NCBI GenBank assembly: GCA_944363505.1 | Contig: CALVUD010000005.1 | Span: 1 to 64,000, forward strand | Source of the DNA: an uncultured Clostridia bacterium | GTDB taxonomy: Bacteria > Bacillota > Clostridia > Christensenellales > DTU072 | DNA length: 64,000 bases | Direction: 5' to 3' | Shown: one piece after another, positions 1 through 8,966 of the stretch | Position numbering within the stretch: the stretch's first letter is position 1 | Layout of the letters: each line of letters begins with the position of its first letter | Position numbers and translations under genes: made by a program | The notes under the pieces: model-generated | Told to the model about the DNA's origin: nothing | What the model saw: only the letters and a program-made list of their open reading frames with translations | Databases searched by the model: none

Positions 1-45
1 TCCGCTTCGCTCTCGTTTTCCGTTCAACCTTTTAGTTTGTGTTAC

Positions 46-103
46 GGCGTGTGCTTGCCTGGCGGAGCGAAGCGACGTCACTTGTCATAGACAAGCACAC
101 GCC
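46..103. repeat. 12-bp perfect inverted repeat with 34-base loop
   Basis: GGCGTGTGCTTG at 46-57 is exactly complementary to 92-103. It lies just past the stop of the HD-domain gene, which reads toward it on the minus strand. The loop is too long and there is no T-run, so it is not a typical intrinsic terminator. It could be a remnant of an intergenic repeat. Confidence 0.45.
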
Positions 104-121
104 CAAGTATCTATCGCCTCA

Positions 122-2440
122 TTACTTATTGACGTTTTTCTTTATAACGATTTCTTCATAATAATTTTTTAATGCATTAATTATAATTGTGTTAGCCATT
201 TGGGAATCGATTTTGCTATTCAATTCATAATACAAATAAAAATATTTTGATTCTGGTTGTACGGTTTTCTTTGATTGAGCATCTATCAATGGGATAAAAC
301 TGAGCGGTACTGTTTCATTACCCATATCAATGTATACTTTTTGTGTTTTAAGAACTTTCATTTTATAATCGGCTGGAACATAAATAAGTTTTGCAACCTC
401 AAAATCCGTCGTTAATTTTAAGTCTTTTTCAATTATATAGTCATTCGCGTATTTATTTATTATCTCTATAAATTGATTTTTTAGAAATCCTGCAACTTTA
501 TAATTTTTATCATTTTTATATCCTGGAACAAATAAGTAGTTGCTCGCAATATTCTTTTGCAACGTTTCGGAAAATAATTTCACTTTGTCCCCTAAAAAAG
601 AACCTAAAAGAACATCAAACTCGGCTAACGACTTATATAAGCTATTATAATATTTTCTCGTAAATAATTGTTTACACAATTCACTGAAATTTTTATTTTT
701 AGCTATTTTGTTCTCATATAAATATTTTATAGACGTCCATACATAAGCATCATCTAATAATTTTAAATTACGATAATTGAGTTTCCAACTCGGAAATTCC
801 GAATCCGTTATTATTTTATCAATATGCTCGGCAATCGCCGGAATTAAAAAGTTAGCATAGTATATAACTTTGTGATGTGCATATATCCATAGATATAAAT
901 AGTTCCTTGCCTCTAAAACATTTGCGACACAATTTATTGCTTGTTTTTTATATCCTATAGAAAATGTATTATAGCCTTCTGATGACGATACTTTTTTAGT
1001 AGTATAACTTTCTTCAAAAGCATTACCAAGAATTTCAATCTGTGCAATATCCCCTGACAATTTTTCAATATTTGTCATTTTCAATGCACCGTTAGATTTA
1101 AATTCACCCTTTATTTTAATATCACATAATCCAAAAAAGGTTAACGCTACTTCTTGCCGTGCCTCAAATTGAAACTTTTTTAAAACATGTGCATTTTCAA
1201 TGGAAACGAAAAAGCTACGTCCTGCTGTCGCACCGTTTAGCTGTTTAATAGAGCGTCCCGAAAAGTCATCTCTTTCCTCTACTCCTATCATTCCGTCTTT
1301 ATCTATTAAGATTGTATTTTTATCGAAAACCGCATGATCTCCTGTTGAGTAAGCTATAGTGGCCATCTCATTATTAGCTCTTTTTAACGACAAAAATAAG
1401 CTGTCAGCTTCAATGGTTACTTTAGTTTTCGGAGATAATACTATTGTTCCATAAATTTGCGCTTTAATATCTATTTCATTTTTTGCATGGTTGTGCAAAA
1501 ATGTTGTCGTTATATTTTTTATATATTTTTCTTGTAAATTATTTTTATTATTCTGTCTTGTTTTGGTTATTATACACAGTGAGTTTAATAGCCTTTCAAT
1601 ATCTACCGAAACATTGCTTATTCCCGACATTTGAGTGTCGCGTATGATATAATCTAAATTATCAACATCAAAATTTTCCCCGTTTAACAGTTCGATAAAG
1701 CAATTTCTGATTTGCCGACTTTCACGCCAAGAATCATACTGAAGTCCTAATATCATTCGAGCTATGAAGCATAAATCATCATTTTCATATTGTAGAGATT
1801 TGTAGTCTTCGCCCAGAAAGTTTTTTATATCGTCGAAGACCCCTATAATTTTATTTTTGAATTCACCAAAGATGAGTAAGGCACCCATCTGTTCGTGAGC
1901 AGCTCCTTTGATATTAAATTCGACTTGCGAATCATAACTTTCATCCGGATAATTCTGCATCCAGTATTCTCGTTCAATATTCGTTATGTTTTCCTTAAGC
2001 TGTTGACTTAAAGTAATTTCTTTTGATTTACCATACTTCTTCACGGTTTCTTTCGAATTACTTAATATTTGACCTTCTAATGCATGAGAATACGGAGTAT
2101 GTCCAATATCATGCAATAAACATGCTATTAAAAATAGTATTTTATTTTTTAGCCAAAAATTATTTATATCCTTTTCTCCAGATACCTGCCAATGACTATT
2201 AAACCTAAATTTTGACAACAAAGAATCTACTGCTTTTTGCCCCAAATAAAATACGCCTAAAGAATGACTGAATCTATCATGCCTAGCATTGGGATATAAA
2301 ATACGCATCCCTGTTTGATCAATATTTCTCAATCTTTGGAACCAATCATTATCAATCAAGTGCTCCACAAAACACTTAGGAACACTTATATATCCGTGTA
2401 CAGAATCTCTAAAGCTCTTATTCGGTCCTAAATCAAACAT
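122..2440 (-). CDS. HD-domain phosphohydrolase, SAMHD1/dGTPase-like
   Basis: This protein of about 772 residues has the metal-binding signature of HD phosphohydrolases in its N-terminal third. An RHDRFSHSLG segment at about residue 53 is followed by LLHDIGHTPYSH at about 110 and a DNLDYIIRD segment at about 260, the order seen in SAMHD1 and YdhJ-like dNTP triphosphohydrolases. The remaining 500 residues are unassigned and no membrane segment is evident. I start it at 2440 because GAGGTG lies nine bases upstream there; an upstream ATG at 2473 lacks a ribosome site. It is AT-rich, in an accessory block, with its own promoter region. dNTP hydrolysis is family knowledge; a defence role is inference. 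Confidence 0.75.
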   Translation of the reverse strand: MFDLGPNKSFRDSVHGYISVPKCFVEHLIDNDWFQRLRNIDQTGMRILYPNARHDRFSHSLGVFYLGQKAVDSLLSKFRFNSHWQVSGEKDINNFWLKNKILFLIACLLHDIGHTPYSHALEGQILSNSKETVKKYGKSKEITLSQQLKENITNIEREYWMQNYPDESYDSQVEFNIKGAAHEQMGALLIFGEFKNKIIGVFDDIKNFLGEDYKSLQYENDDLCFIARMILGLQYDSWRESRQIRNCFIELLNGENFDVDNLDYIIRDTQMSGISNVSVDIERLLNSLCIITKTRQNNKNNLQEKYIKNITTTFLHNHAKNEIDIKAQIYGTIVLSPKTKVTIEADSLFLSLKRANNEMATIAYSTGDHAVFDKNTILIDKDGMIGVEERDDFSGRSIKQLNGATAGRSFFVSIENAHVLKKFQFEARQEVALTFFGLCDIKIKGEFKSNGALKMTNIEKLSGDIAQIEILGNAFEESYTTKKVSSSEGYNTFSIGYKKQAINCVANVLEARNYLYLWIYAHHKVIYYANFLIPAIAEHIDKIITDSEFPSWKLNYRNLKLLDDAYVWTSIKYLYENKIAKNKNFSELCKQLFTRKYYNSLYKSLAEFDVLLGSFLGDKVKLFSETLQKNIASNYLFVPGYKNDKNYKVAGFLKNQFIEIINKYANDYIIEKDLKLTTDFEVAKLIYVPADYKMKVLKTQKVYIDMGNETVPLSFIPLIDAQSKKTVQPESKYFYLYYELNSKIDSQMANTIIINALKNYYEEIVIKKNVNK

Positions 2441-2542
2441 TATTTTCACCTCTATCTTAAGTAATCTAAACATACATTGCGAATAAATTTTATGCGCAAC
2501 ATAATTAAGCTAATTTATAATTTAAGATAACTTTTACATTAT

Positions 2543-2553
2543 AAATGTGACAA
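2543..2553 (-). promoter_or_regulatory. TTGTCACATTT element, copy 1
   Basis: The minus strand reads TTGTCACATTT about 100 bases upstream of the HD-domain gene. The same 11 bases recur upstream of the genes starting at 8135 and 13874. TGTCACA resembles the -35 element known for one ECF sigma group, so promoter or operator function is plausible but inferred. Confidence 0.5.
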
Positions 2554-2764
2554 AATTTTTTATAATTCTCATTAAATTTAAAAAGTGAAATCTATAATAT
2601 CACATTATTATTTCATAATGTAACGTTACCACTCCACTTTATTTTTGAGGCAACTAAATCTACGGCTATGCTTCGTAAACTGCAACCATGTAGCTTAACA
2701 CACACCAAACAATAGCAAACAACTTATATCCATGTATGTATTTTTAATGACCCGAATAAATATC

Positions 2765-2802
2765 AAAAAATGCGAAGGAGATTTGCCAAAATCCCTTCGC
2801 AT
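2765..2802 (-). terminator. Intrinsic terminator of the BspA/Hint gene
   Basis: Read on the minus strand, an AATGCGAAGG-type stem pairs around a short loop and is followed by TTTTTT. It sits about 55 bases past the stop codon of the 1057-residue secreted protein. Confidence 0.75.
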
Positions 2803-2855
2803 TAATTACTTATAAAATAATTCATTTGCTGTTAATACTATTTACGTTTAAAATT

Positions 2856-5800
2856 TTATATTAAATTGTGTCGATTTTTGCCATATGCATTACCTTTGCT
2901 TTGATATTTATTAATACGATGTTTTCTACCACAGCGATGTCCGTAATGATTCCCGTGATTACTACAATCCTTTAACTCTGCTCCCTCTTGAATTAAATTT
3001 TCACTTACAAAAAAGGTCGAGTACCGTTCTACCAATGTAGCAATTTCGTTTAAGTCTATAAGCCCTTTACCGATTGCGACTTTTAGATGCTGTCCGTTGA
3101 AAGCATTAAATATCTCTTCCGGAATTGCAATAATTTCCACAAACTCTTCGTATGTAAACAACCCGTATTCTGCGATGTCGGCAAGGTACAGTTCTTCGTC
3201 TATCGTCATAGTATCGGAATTCACTTCGAAGATATTGATCAGTCCCGTCGTGGCGCCGGGCATTGACAGCATGCCGTTCACATAATAGCAAAGATGTCCG
3301 TAAGTTACCGGACTCCACGCGGTAGTGTACTCCGTCGCAATGCTTACCGACACAAGCTCTACGGCGGTATACGTCATATTGCCGTTTGCATCCACGGTTT
3401 GCTTATTGAACTTATCCCCTATGTACTTTGCCGCGTCCGCTCTTATAAACACATACTCGTTCAGATCCATATTCCAGAATCCGTGTTCGTCGATGACTTT
3501 TACCTCGGTACCGTCCGCAAAGGTCAATATTATTACTTCATACGCCCGCATCGGGTCGGAATCGATAAATAATATCGGCGCCGCAGAGAATGTTCCGTTG
3601 AACAAGTCCCACACCAGAAGCATCTCATCCCCGGTCAGGTCTTCAACCACCTTCTGAGTTCCGTCGGCAAGAGTTATAAGCGTACCTTGTGCTACGCAAG
3701 CACTCTTCTTCACCCATTTAGCGTACAATGTACCCTGCGGCGCAGAAGTAATATTTTCAAACTTTGTTCCAGAAAAATCAGCCGCAACATACCAACCATC
3801 AAAAGTATAGTCCTCGCGCATTGGATTATTAATAATATTATTTATTCCATAAGTAATATTATTAGTATTAATTGATACTACATATGCTTCTTCCTCGATA
3901 ACACAATTTGAGACCACCGTACAGCCTGATTGTATCAACTTATCTACACTTGAAGTATATTCGCTGGCATATACCGTTAAATTAGGACAGTTCGCAAATA
4001 CGTTATCGCACATATCATAAACACAATGTAATGTAACGCTTTCTAAAGCCCCGCAACCATTAAAAGCATCATACCCAAGCATAAACGATATTGATAATTC
4101 AATATTCTTAAGACTAATACAGTTAGCAAAAGCCGCATTGAAAATTGCAATTATGTTTTGGGACGCAGATATTTCTCTCAAAGATGTACAATTTAAAAAA
4201 GCGTTATAACCTATTATTGTCCATCGTAGCGTTTCTATACTTGATAAATTGATACAGTCTTGAAATGCCGAATTCCCTATTGTGCAAAAAGCATCACCTT
4301 CGCTAACACATACATTTTGAAGTGCTACACAATTCTGAAAAGCATTTGCACCGATTTCTTCTACCGCGCCCGGGAAGTTTACACTAGATAATTCGGTGCA
4401 TCCAAAAAAAGCGCCATTTCCTATTCGAATTAACGAAGACGGTAGCGAAATACTGCTTAATGATGTACATCCTTGAAAAGTATTGGCGCCTATCGACTTT
4501 AAACCGTCACTAAAAGTCACAGAAGTAATATTTGTTTGGTTGGCCAAAAGGGCATTACCAAGATTAATCTTTTTACCATTGATTTTACCAGGTAATATAA
4601 TATCTCCCGATAGTATTCCTTCATATCCAATTATTGTGGCTTCTTCAAATGAAATGTCTGTTAAATCATATGCATAACACCTATAGCCGCATTCCATGCA
4701 TTTTTTTTCATTATATTTGCCGCCTATATAAGTATAATTATGACTATGTGTAATATCAAGAGATATAAACCCATCACACCATGAAGAATTTATCCAAACA
4801 TATGTATCGCCTTGCCACCCATAATGAACCACATATCCAGAATAAGTATCGCCATTAGGATATGTATAATCTTGATAGCCATATGCTACCGTCGCATGAT
4901 CTCCTGCTCCCAAATTAGAACTTGTATAAACTATTAATGGGTTACCTCTATCTATTTCCTCTATAATCTTATTTGATGAGATAGGTTGCCAACCAAACAA
5001 CCAACTGGCTTCTTCCCACTTAATTTCATAGGAGTTATTTCCTATGCTTGTATTCAATATTTGTTCAATACCGTTTGCTACCTCTTGTATGGTTGAACCA
5101 TCTGCACCAGGCTCCATAATTGATTCTATTACATATGAATAAAAACTATTGGCGCCAGTATCTTCACTACGGCTACCAAGAGTCCATTCCGACATATACA
5201 TCGGATCTTCGCAATAATTAGGATTTTTTTCTTGATCGACCACGGAATTAGTCAAATCATCGTACCCATTCAAAAATTTATTTTCTATAATTCTTCTATC
5301 ATTATAATAATTGTTATACGTTAATAGAATCTGAGCCGCCACAGGACCGCATGTTCCCGTATTTTTATTTCCATACTCTCCTTTTTTATTGTTATCACCG
5401 TGTGTCGGCTCTGATAAAAAATAATGTGCGTTTTCAATATACGTGCCGGTGGCTACTGACGGAACAATCAATTCATCTCCTTGGTCTGGCGCTTTTTTAT
5501 TAGCACTAATATTTGAATATTTTAGATTAAGCAAAGATTGAACAGAAGTTGAACTTTTTAGTATTTTAGACCGAATTTGAGATGAATAAATTTGCATAAA
5601 TTGTTCGGAAATATTGATTTCATTCCCGCTTTTAATATCTATAAATTTATTATTTTTTTCGTATAAATAATTCGATGGCCCAGCATAATACTTTTTTAAT
5701 TCAGTATTTTCATACGGTAATTGCCCTTTGGGCGAATATTCTAGCATTTCAAAATTATATTTATTATAAACCGCATAACCTTTATCAAAAATAACATATA

Positions 5801-6029
5801 AATAATCGTTAGAGCCATCGAGATTATATAAATATTCGCATGACTTTATAGAAGCTTCGCCAAACTGATGGCTTATTATATTGTCAACGTAAATATTATT
5901 TTCATCATATAATATATTAGATGATAATTTATTGGCATTTGATACATCTATTGCGTTCCCTGAAAAAATGCCGATAGTAAAAACTAATAACACCATTGCA
6001 ATTATAATTAAAACTTTAATGTATTTCAT
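2856..6029 (-). CDS. Secreted papain-like peptidase, BspA repeats and Hint domain
   Basis: A 1057-residue multidomain surface protein. Residues 1-26 form a signal peptide. A C39/C10-like cysteine peptidase follows: the Cys is in GTCGPVAA near residue 226, the His in GDHATVAYGY near 375, and a VHYGW segment comes after. Next are an HSHNY...CMECGY metal-site-like motif, several BspA-type LRR_5 repeats (about 490-715), and one InlB B-repeat ending TLYAKW. A Hint domain opens with CVAQGTLITL near 775. Hint domains self-cleave or ligate, so processing is expected by analogy. The stretch encoding Hint (about 3,100-3,710) is clearly GC-richer than the rest, suggesting domain acquisition. The start has AAGGAG. 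The upstream lipoprotein gene is 16 bases away. Confidence 0.8.
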   Translation of the reverse strand: MKYIKVLIIIAMVLLVFTIGIFSGNAIDVSNANKLSSNILYDENNIYVDNIISHQFGEASIKSCEYLYNLDGSNDYLYVIFDKGYAVYNKYNFEMLEYSPKGQLPYENTELKKYYAGPSNYLYEKNNKFIDIKSGNEINISEQFMQIYSSQIRSKILKSSTSVQSLLNLKYSNISANKKAPDQGDELIVPSVATGTYIENAHYFLSEPTHGDNNKKGEYGNKNTGTCGPVAAQILLTYNNYYNDRRIIENKFLNGYDDLTNSVVDQEKNPNYCEDPMYMSEWTLGSRSEDTGANSFYSYVIESIMEPGADGSTIQEVANGIEQILNTSIGNNSYEIKWEEASWLFGWQPISSNKIIEEIDRGNPLIVYTSSNLGAGDHATVAYGYQDYTYPNGDTYSGYVVHYGWQGDTYVWINSSWCDGFISLDITHSHNYTYIGGKYNEKKCMECGYRCYAYDLTDISFEEATIIGYEGILSGDIILPGKINGKKINLGNALLANQTNITSVTFSDGLKSIGANTFQGCTSLSSISLPSSLIRIGNGAFFGCTELSSVNFPGAVEEIGANAFQNCVALQNVCVSEGDAFCTIGNSAFQDCINLSSIETLRWTIIGYNAFLNCTSLREISASQNIIAIFNAAFANCISLKNIELSISFMLGYDAFNGCGALESVTLHCVYDMCDNVFANCPNLTVYASEYTSSVDKLIQSGCTVVSNCVIEEEAYVVSINTNNITYGINNIINNPMREDYTFDGWYVAADFSGTKFENITSAPQGTLYAKWVKKSACVAQGTLITLADGTQKVVEDLTGDEMLLVWDLFNGTFSAAPILFIDSDPMRAYEVIILTFADGTEVKVIDEHGFWNMDLNEYVFIRADAAKYIGDKFNKQTVDANGNMTYTAVELVSVSIATEYTTAWSPVTYGHLCYYVNGMLSMPGATTGLINIFEVNSDTMTIDEELYLADIAEYGLFTYEEFVEIIAIPEEIFNAFNGQHLKVAIGKGLIDLNEIATLVERYSTFFVSENLIQEGAELKDCSNHGNHYGHRCGRKHRINKYQSKGNAYGKNRHNLI

Positions 6030-6045
6030 AATTTTCTCCTTATAA

Positions 6046-6570
6046 TTATTTTTGAATAAATTCGACCGAGTCCACGTCGGCTTTGTCCATAACGACGGCT
6101 ATAAATCTTGTCCCGGGCATTGTGGAATCCTTGATCCCCGGTTTAACAGGCTGAACTTTAAATGTTATTTCCAATTTTCCGTTATCCAACGTCAATTTTT
6201 TCAAGCGACACGCCCTGTTGTTTCTTACGGTCGACATGTACATTACGATCATTTGCTTTTCTAAATCTACGTCGGCGGGAAAATTTATAAATACTTCCGC
6301 AAATTCATCCTCATTGCCTATTATGCGAGTACGCGTTCGCGGCGAGTCTTTATCCTTGATCGTTTTGCCATCGGTACCCTCATAATAAGTGCCGTATGTT
6401 CTGTTGCTTTCCGCGAATTCAGCGGTCATATCGGCATATTTAAGGTGGTAAAGTTCTGCATGATACTTATTTGCCTCGCCTCTGCAGGCAACCGTTACCG
6501 CGGTCACAAAAGTCAGTATCAATATCATCGGCAATATACGGAACAAAATTTTGAACACTTTCGCTTTCAT
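6046..6570 (-). CDS. Small lipoprotein, possibly PrcB-like
   Basis: A protein of about 174 residues with a hydrophobic leader ending in a lipobox-like VTVAC, so probably a membrane-anchored lipoprotein. The C-terminal half (EKQMIVMYMS, NGKLEITFKVQPV, FIAVVMDK) resembles the beta-rich C-terminal domain of PrcB-type protease-complex proteins, which is a weak match. I prefer the ATG at 6570, preceded by AAGGA; an ATG at 6597 has no ribosome site. It is the first gene of a pair with the secreted peptidase/BspA protein, which fits a partner or regulator of that peptidase; this is inference. Confidence 0.55.
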   Translation of the reverse strand: MKAKVFKILFRILPMILILTFVTAVTVACRGEANKYHAELYHLKYADMTAEFAESNRTYGTYYEGTDGKTIKDKDSPRTRTRIIGNEDEFAEVFINFPADVDLEKQMIVMYMSTVRNNRACRLKKLTLDNGKLEITFKVQPVKPGIKDSTMPGTRFIAVVMDKADVDSVEFIQK

Positions 6571-6686
6571 AATAGTCCTTAACTTATTTAAATCCATAAT
6601 AATATTTATATTAATTTGTTTACCTCTAGATGTATTATTCTTAGCTACACATATGGCGCTATAATTAACATTTATTAAAGATATAA

Positions 6687-8135
6687 TCAGTCATGCGATT
6701 TTGATTCTAATTTATTGTGCTTTCGTCCAAACAAATTCCAAAAAGATGACGTAAGTAATCGATCGTCTGTCTGCACTCTTATAGTTGAATTTGTGAATGA
6801 ATCTTTGATGCAATAATGGCCAGGCTTATCATCGGCTTGCACCAACGAATATACCATGTCATTTCTATAAATTCTATCTATGGTGTCGGCTACTTCCTGC
6901 GGAGTAGTGCATACGATTGCACCACCCACTACACCGTTTTCAAAATTTACAAGCCTACTTAACGGATGCACATCTCTGAAAAAAGCTTCTTTTTGCCTTG
7001 TATTGCAGAAAAAAATTACCGGTTTGCCTAAACTCAATGCCATAGCGGCCTCCGCTGCCTTTCCATAGCTATCTTTTTCTCCGGCTATGTAAATTAATAC
7101 TCTTGAGGCTTTTACCATTAGGCATTCTATTATTCCCTTGTTTTCGTGGCCTTCCGCCGCACTCATCGTGGGATCAAAATATCTTAATCCCAATGTTTTA
7201 ATTTTTTCATTTTTTGCAAGAGATTCAATAAAGTTATGTATATCTATAAAATCATTTTTTGTTCTCATTGATGTTGCGACATAAACATCTAAATCGTTAA
7301 CAAAAGATAGATATAATTTCGTATTGTTTAATGCTTTCTTACGCGTGCTAAAAAAGATTTTTGCAATATCCGCGACTTTTGCTTTAATTTCTTCTTCAGA
7401 TGATACCTCATCCTCTCCGAAACCGTCACTAAAAATACTAACTTGATCGCTTGCCTCTATATACTTGCCGGAAAACAAATCACTTATTTTGATTCGAGAA
7501 ATATTTTTCTTTTTAGCAGCTTTATAACTTTCTAATAAAAATTTTTCTAATTGGGTTTCACTATAACGATTGGGATCGTCGCCAAAATTCTTGTAAACTG
7601 TCTCGGATATTAAGTACTTATCATCTGGTGATATTGCATCAAACTCTAACGGAGAACCGCGTTGAATAATCATATCAGTATCTATACGCATGGATTTAAA
7701 AAAGTTACACAGTTCTTCATATGATTTACTGCATAATTGATTGAAACCGAATTTTATATTGCCAAAACAATATAAACAATCTAAAAATATCCTATATAAT
7801 CCTGAATAAAGTATTTTAATGTCATCAATATCCTTTTTTGTCCCGCTCGGCAAATCTAATTTGTTCGTTTTGGCGGTTTTATAAATATTATAAAAATGTT
7901 CATTATTGGCAGATAGCCAATAATACTTGAAGAATCCGTCCGACACTGTCCTTAATCTAGCAAGGGCGAAACATTGATTAAGTTTAATTAGTGATAATGG
8001 AATCTTTTCTGTCTCCATTTTAATTAATGTGTCGAAAATTATTTCGTTTGTATCTCTTGTAATGAATTTTGTAATTCCATCGTACTTATCGCTACAAATA
8101 GCTTTGAAATATTCAATTATTGCTTCCTTGCCCAT
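6687..8135 (-). CDS. Protein with C-terminal nucleoside deoxyribosyltransferase-like domain
   Basis: A 482-residue soluble protein. The N-terminal 280 residues are helical and unrecognised. The last 180 (DVYVATSMR at about 289, KGIIECLMVKASRVLIYIAGEKD, then GKAAEAAMALSLGKPVIFF) follow the pattern of nucleoside 2-deoxyribosyltransferase-like and TIR-like Rossmann folds. The Glu in GKAAEAAMA is in the position of the catalytic glutamate. Such domains cleave N-glycosidic bonds and are common effectors in defence genes. GGAGGG precedes the ATG. It stands alone, with a TTGTCACATTT element about 80 bases upstream. Function is inferred from the fold only. Confidence 0.6.
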   Translation of the reverse strand: MGKEAIIEYFKAICSDKYDGITKFITRDTNEIIFDTLIKMETEKIPLSLIKLNQCFALARLRTVSDGFFKYYWLSANNEHFYNIYKTAKTNKLDLPSGTKKDIDDIKILYSGLYRIFLDCLYCFGNIKFGFNQLCSKSYEELCNFFKSMRIDTDMIIQRGSPLEFDAISPDDKYLISETVYKNFGDDPNRYSETQLEKFLLESYKAAKKKNISRIKISDLFSGKYIEASDQVSIFSDGFGEDEVSSEEEIKAKVADIAKIFFSTRKKALNNTKLYLSFVNDLDVYVATSMRTKNDFIDIHNFIESLAKNEKIKTLGLRYFDPTMSAAEGHENKGIIECLMVKASRVLIYIAGEKDSYGKAAEAAMALSLGKPVIFFCNTRQKEAFFRDVHPLSRLVNFENGVVGGAIVCTTPQEVADTIDRIYRNDMVYSLVQADDKPGHYCIKDSFTNSTIRVQTDDRLLTSSFWNLFGRKHNKLESKSHD

Positions 8136-8215
8136 TTTACCCTCCGAAATTAAATCTTTAAAATTTTCTATTCTTATTAAAATAGAATCTATATATTAGA
8201 TAGATTACGTTTAAA

Positions 8216-8226
8216 AAATGTGACAA
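8216..8226 (-). promoter_or_regulatory. TTGTCACATTT element, copy 2
   Basis: The minus strand reads TTGTCACATTT directly after the terminator of the sigma/peptidase operon and about 80 bases before the gene starting at 8135. It is identical to copies at 2543 and 13924. GTAATCTA follows downstream, as it does for the copy at 13924. Confidence 0.5.
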
Positions 8227-8230
8227 GTTA

Positions 8231-8267
8231 AAAAAATAAAGCTAACGAAAAATTGTCGTTAGCTTTA
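8231..8267 (-). terminator. Intrinsic terminator of the sigma/peptidase operon
   Basis: TAAAGCTAACGA (8237-8248) pairs perfectly with 8256-8267 around a 7-base loop. On the minus strand the stem is followed by TTTTTT. It lies 18 bases past the stop of the anti-sigma-like gene. Confidence 0.85.
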
Positions 8268-8284
8268 ATATATGAATTCGAACA

Positions 8285-8959
8285 TTATTTAATAATATTA
8301 GCTATATTTATTATAAAATTACTTTCCTGTTCAAGCGATATACCATCATATTCGATATATATTGATTCACTTGTATTCTTGATTTCTGCTTTCCCGGTAA
8401 ATCCGTAAATACCATCGCCTTCTTCGCATATTTCGAGATAAGCAATTTCATAGCCGTTTACATCGCAAAATTTATTATAAGGCTTATTCCCGAAGTCATA
8501 TTCATATTCTGTATTTACGTCTATAACGATCCTGAAAATATCCAACCCGTCATTCAAAGAATAGTTTACTATATAATATAGCGTTTCGTTATAAAATGTA
8601 TCTATTACCTTGCGTACTTCTACAAGATTTTCTTCGGAAAATTCAATGTCGTTCACAACTCCGCTCAGTTCGGTAACTGATGCCGTTATCTCCGTTCTGT
8701 TCGCGTAAGAATAATATTTAGACGGCTGTGACGTATCTTTGTCTCCGTTTTCTTTTATCAAAGGCGCAATAGCGAAAACACTAACCAATATTATAGCCAT
8801 AACAACGCACGTCGCACCGGCAATCGTCCAATATAATCGATTGCCGCGTCGTTTGGTCGAAGTATTTATATTCGATTTAAGCTGTTCCAAAAAAGTGTCG
8901 TTCCTATATTCAGACAAGTTTTCGTCAATATATTTTTGCAGTTTTCTATCTCTTTTCAT
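8285..8959 (-). CDS. Single-pass membrane protein, anti-sigma-like
   Basis: A 224-residue protein with a charged cytoplasmic N-terminus of about 43 residues, one membrane helix (about 45-68, IAGATCVVMAIILVSVFAIA) and an extracytoplasmic acidic domain of about 150 residues. That layout, as the last gene after an ECF sigma factor, is what anti-sigma factors show; I see no zinc-binding zf-HC2 motif. The gene begins 7 bases after the secreted peptidase stop and ends before a strong terminator. The extracellular part could sense or be cut by the peptidase. The anti-sigma role is inferred from position and topology. Confidence 0.6.
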   Translation of the reverse strand: MKRDRKLQKYIDENLSEYRNDTFLEQLKSNINTSTKRRGNRLYWTIAGATCVVMAIILVSVFAIAPLIKENGDKDTSQPSKYYSYANRTEITASVTELSGVVNDIEFSEENLVEVRKVIDTFYNETLYYIVNYSLNDGLDIFRIVIDVNTEYEYDFGNKPYNKFCDVNGYEIAYLEICEEGDGIYGFTGKAEIKNTSESIYIEYDGISLEQESNFIINIANIIK

Positions 8960-8966
8960 TGTTTTC

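Larger units (their letters stand above)
2441..2855. other. AT-rich intergenic region, no gene
   Basis: No convincing coding frame is visible. The region holds the upstream region of the HD-domain gene, a TTGTCACATTT element, a perfect GTAACGTTAC palindrome at 2620-2629, and the terminator of the secreted BspA-like gene. Confidence 0.6.

Noticed and set aside
46..103. Intrinsic terminator for the HD-domain gene
   Set aside because: The stem is perfect but the loop is 34 bases and no T-run follows on the minus strand.
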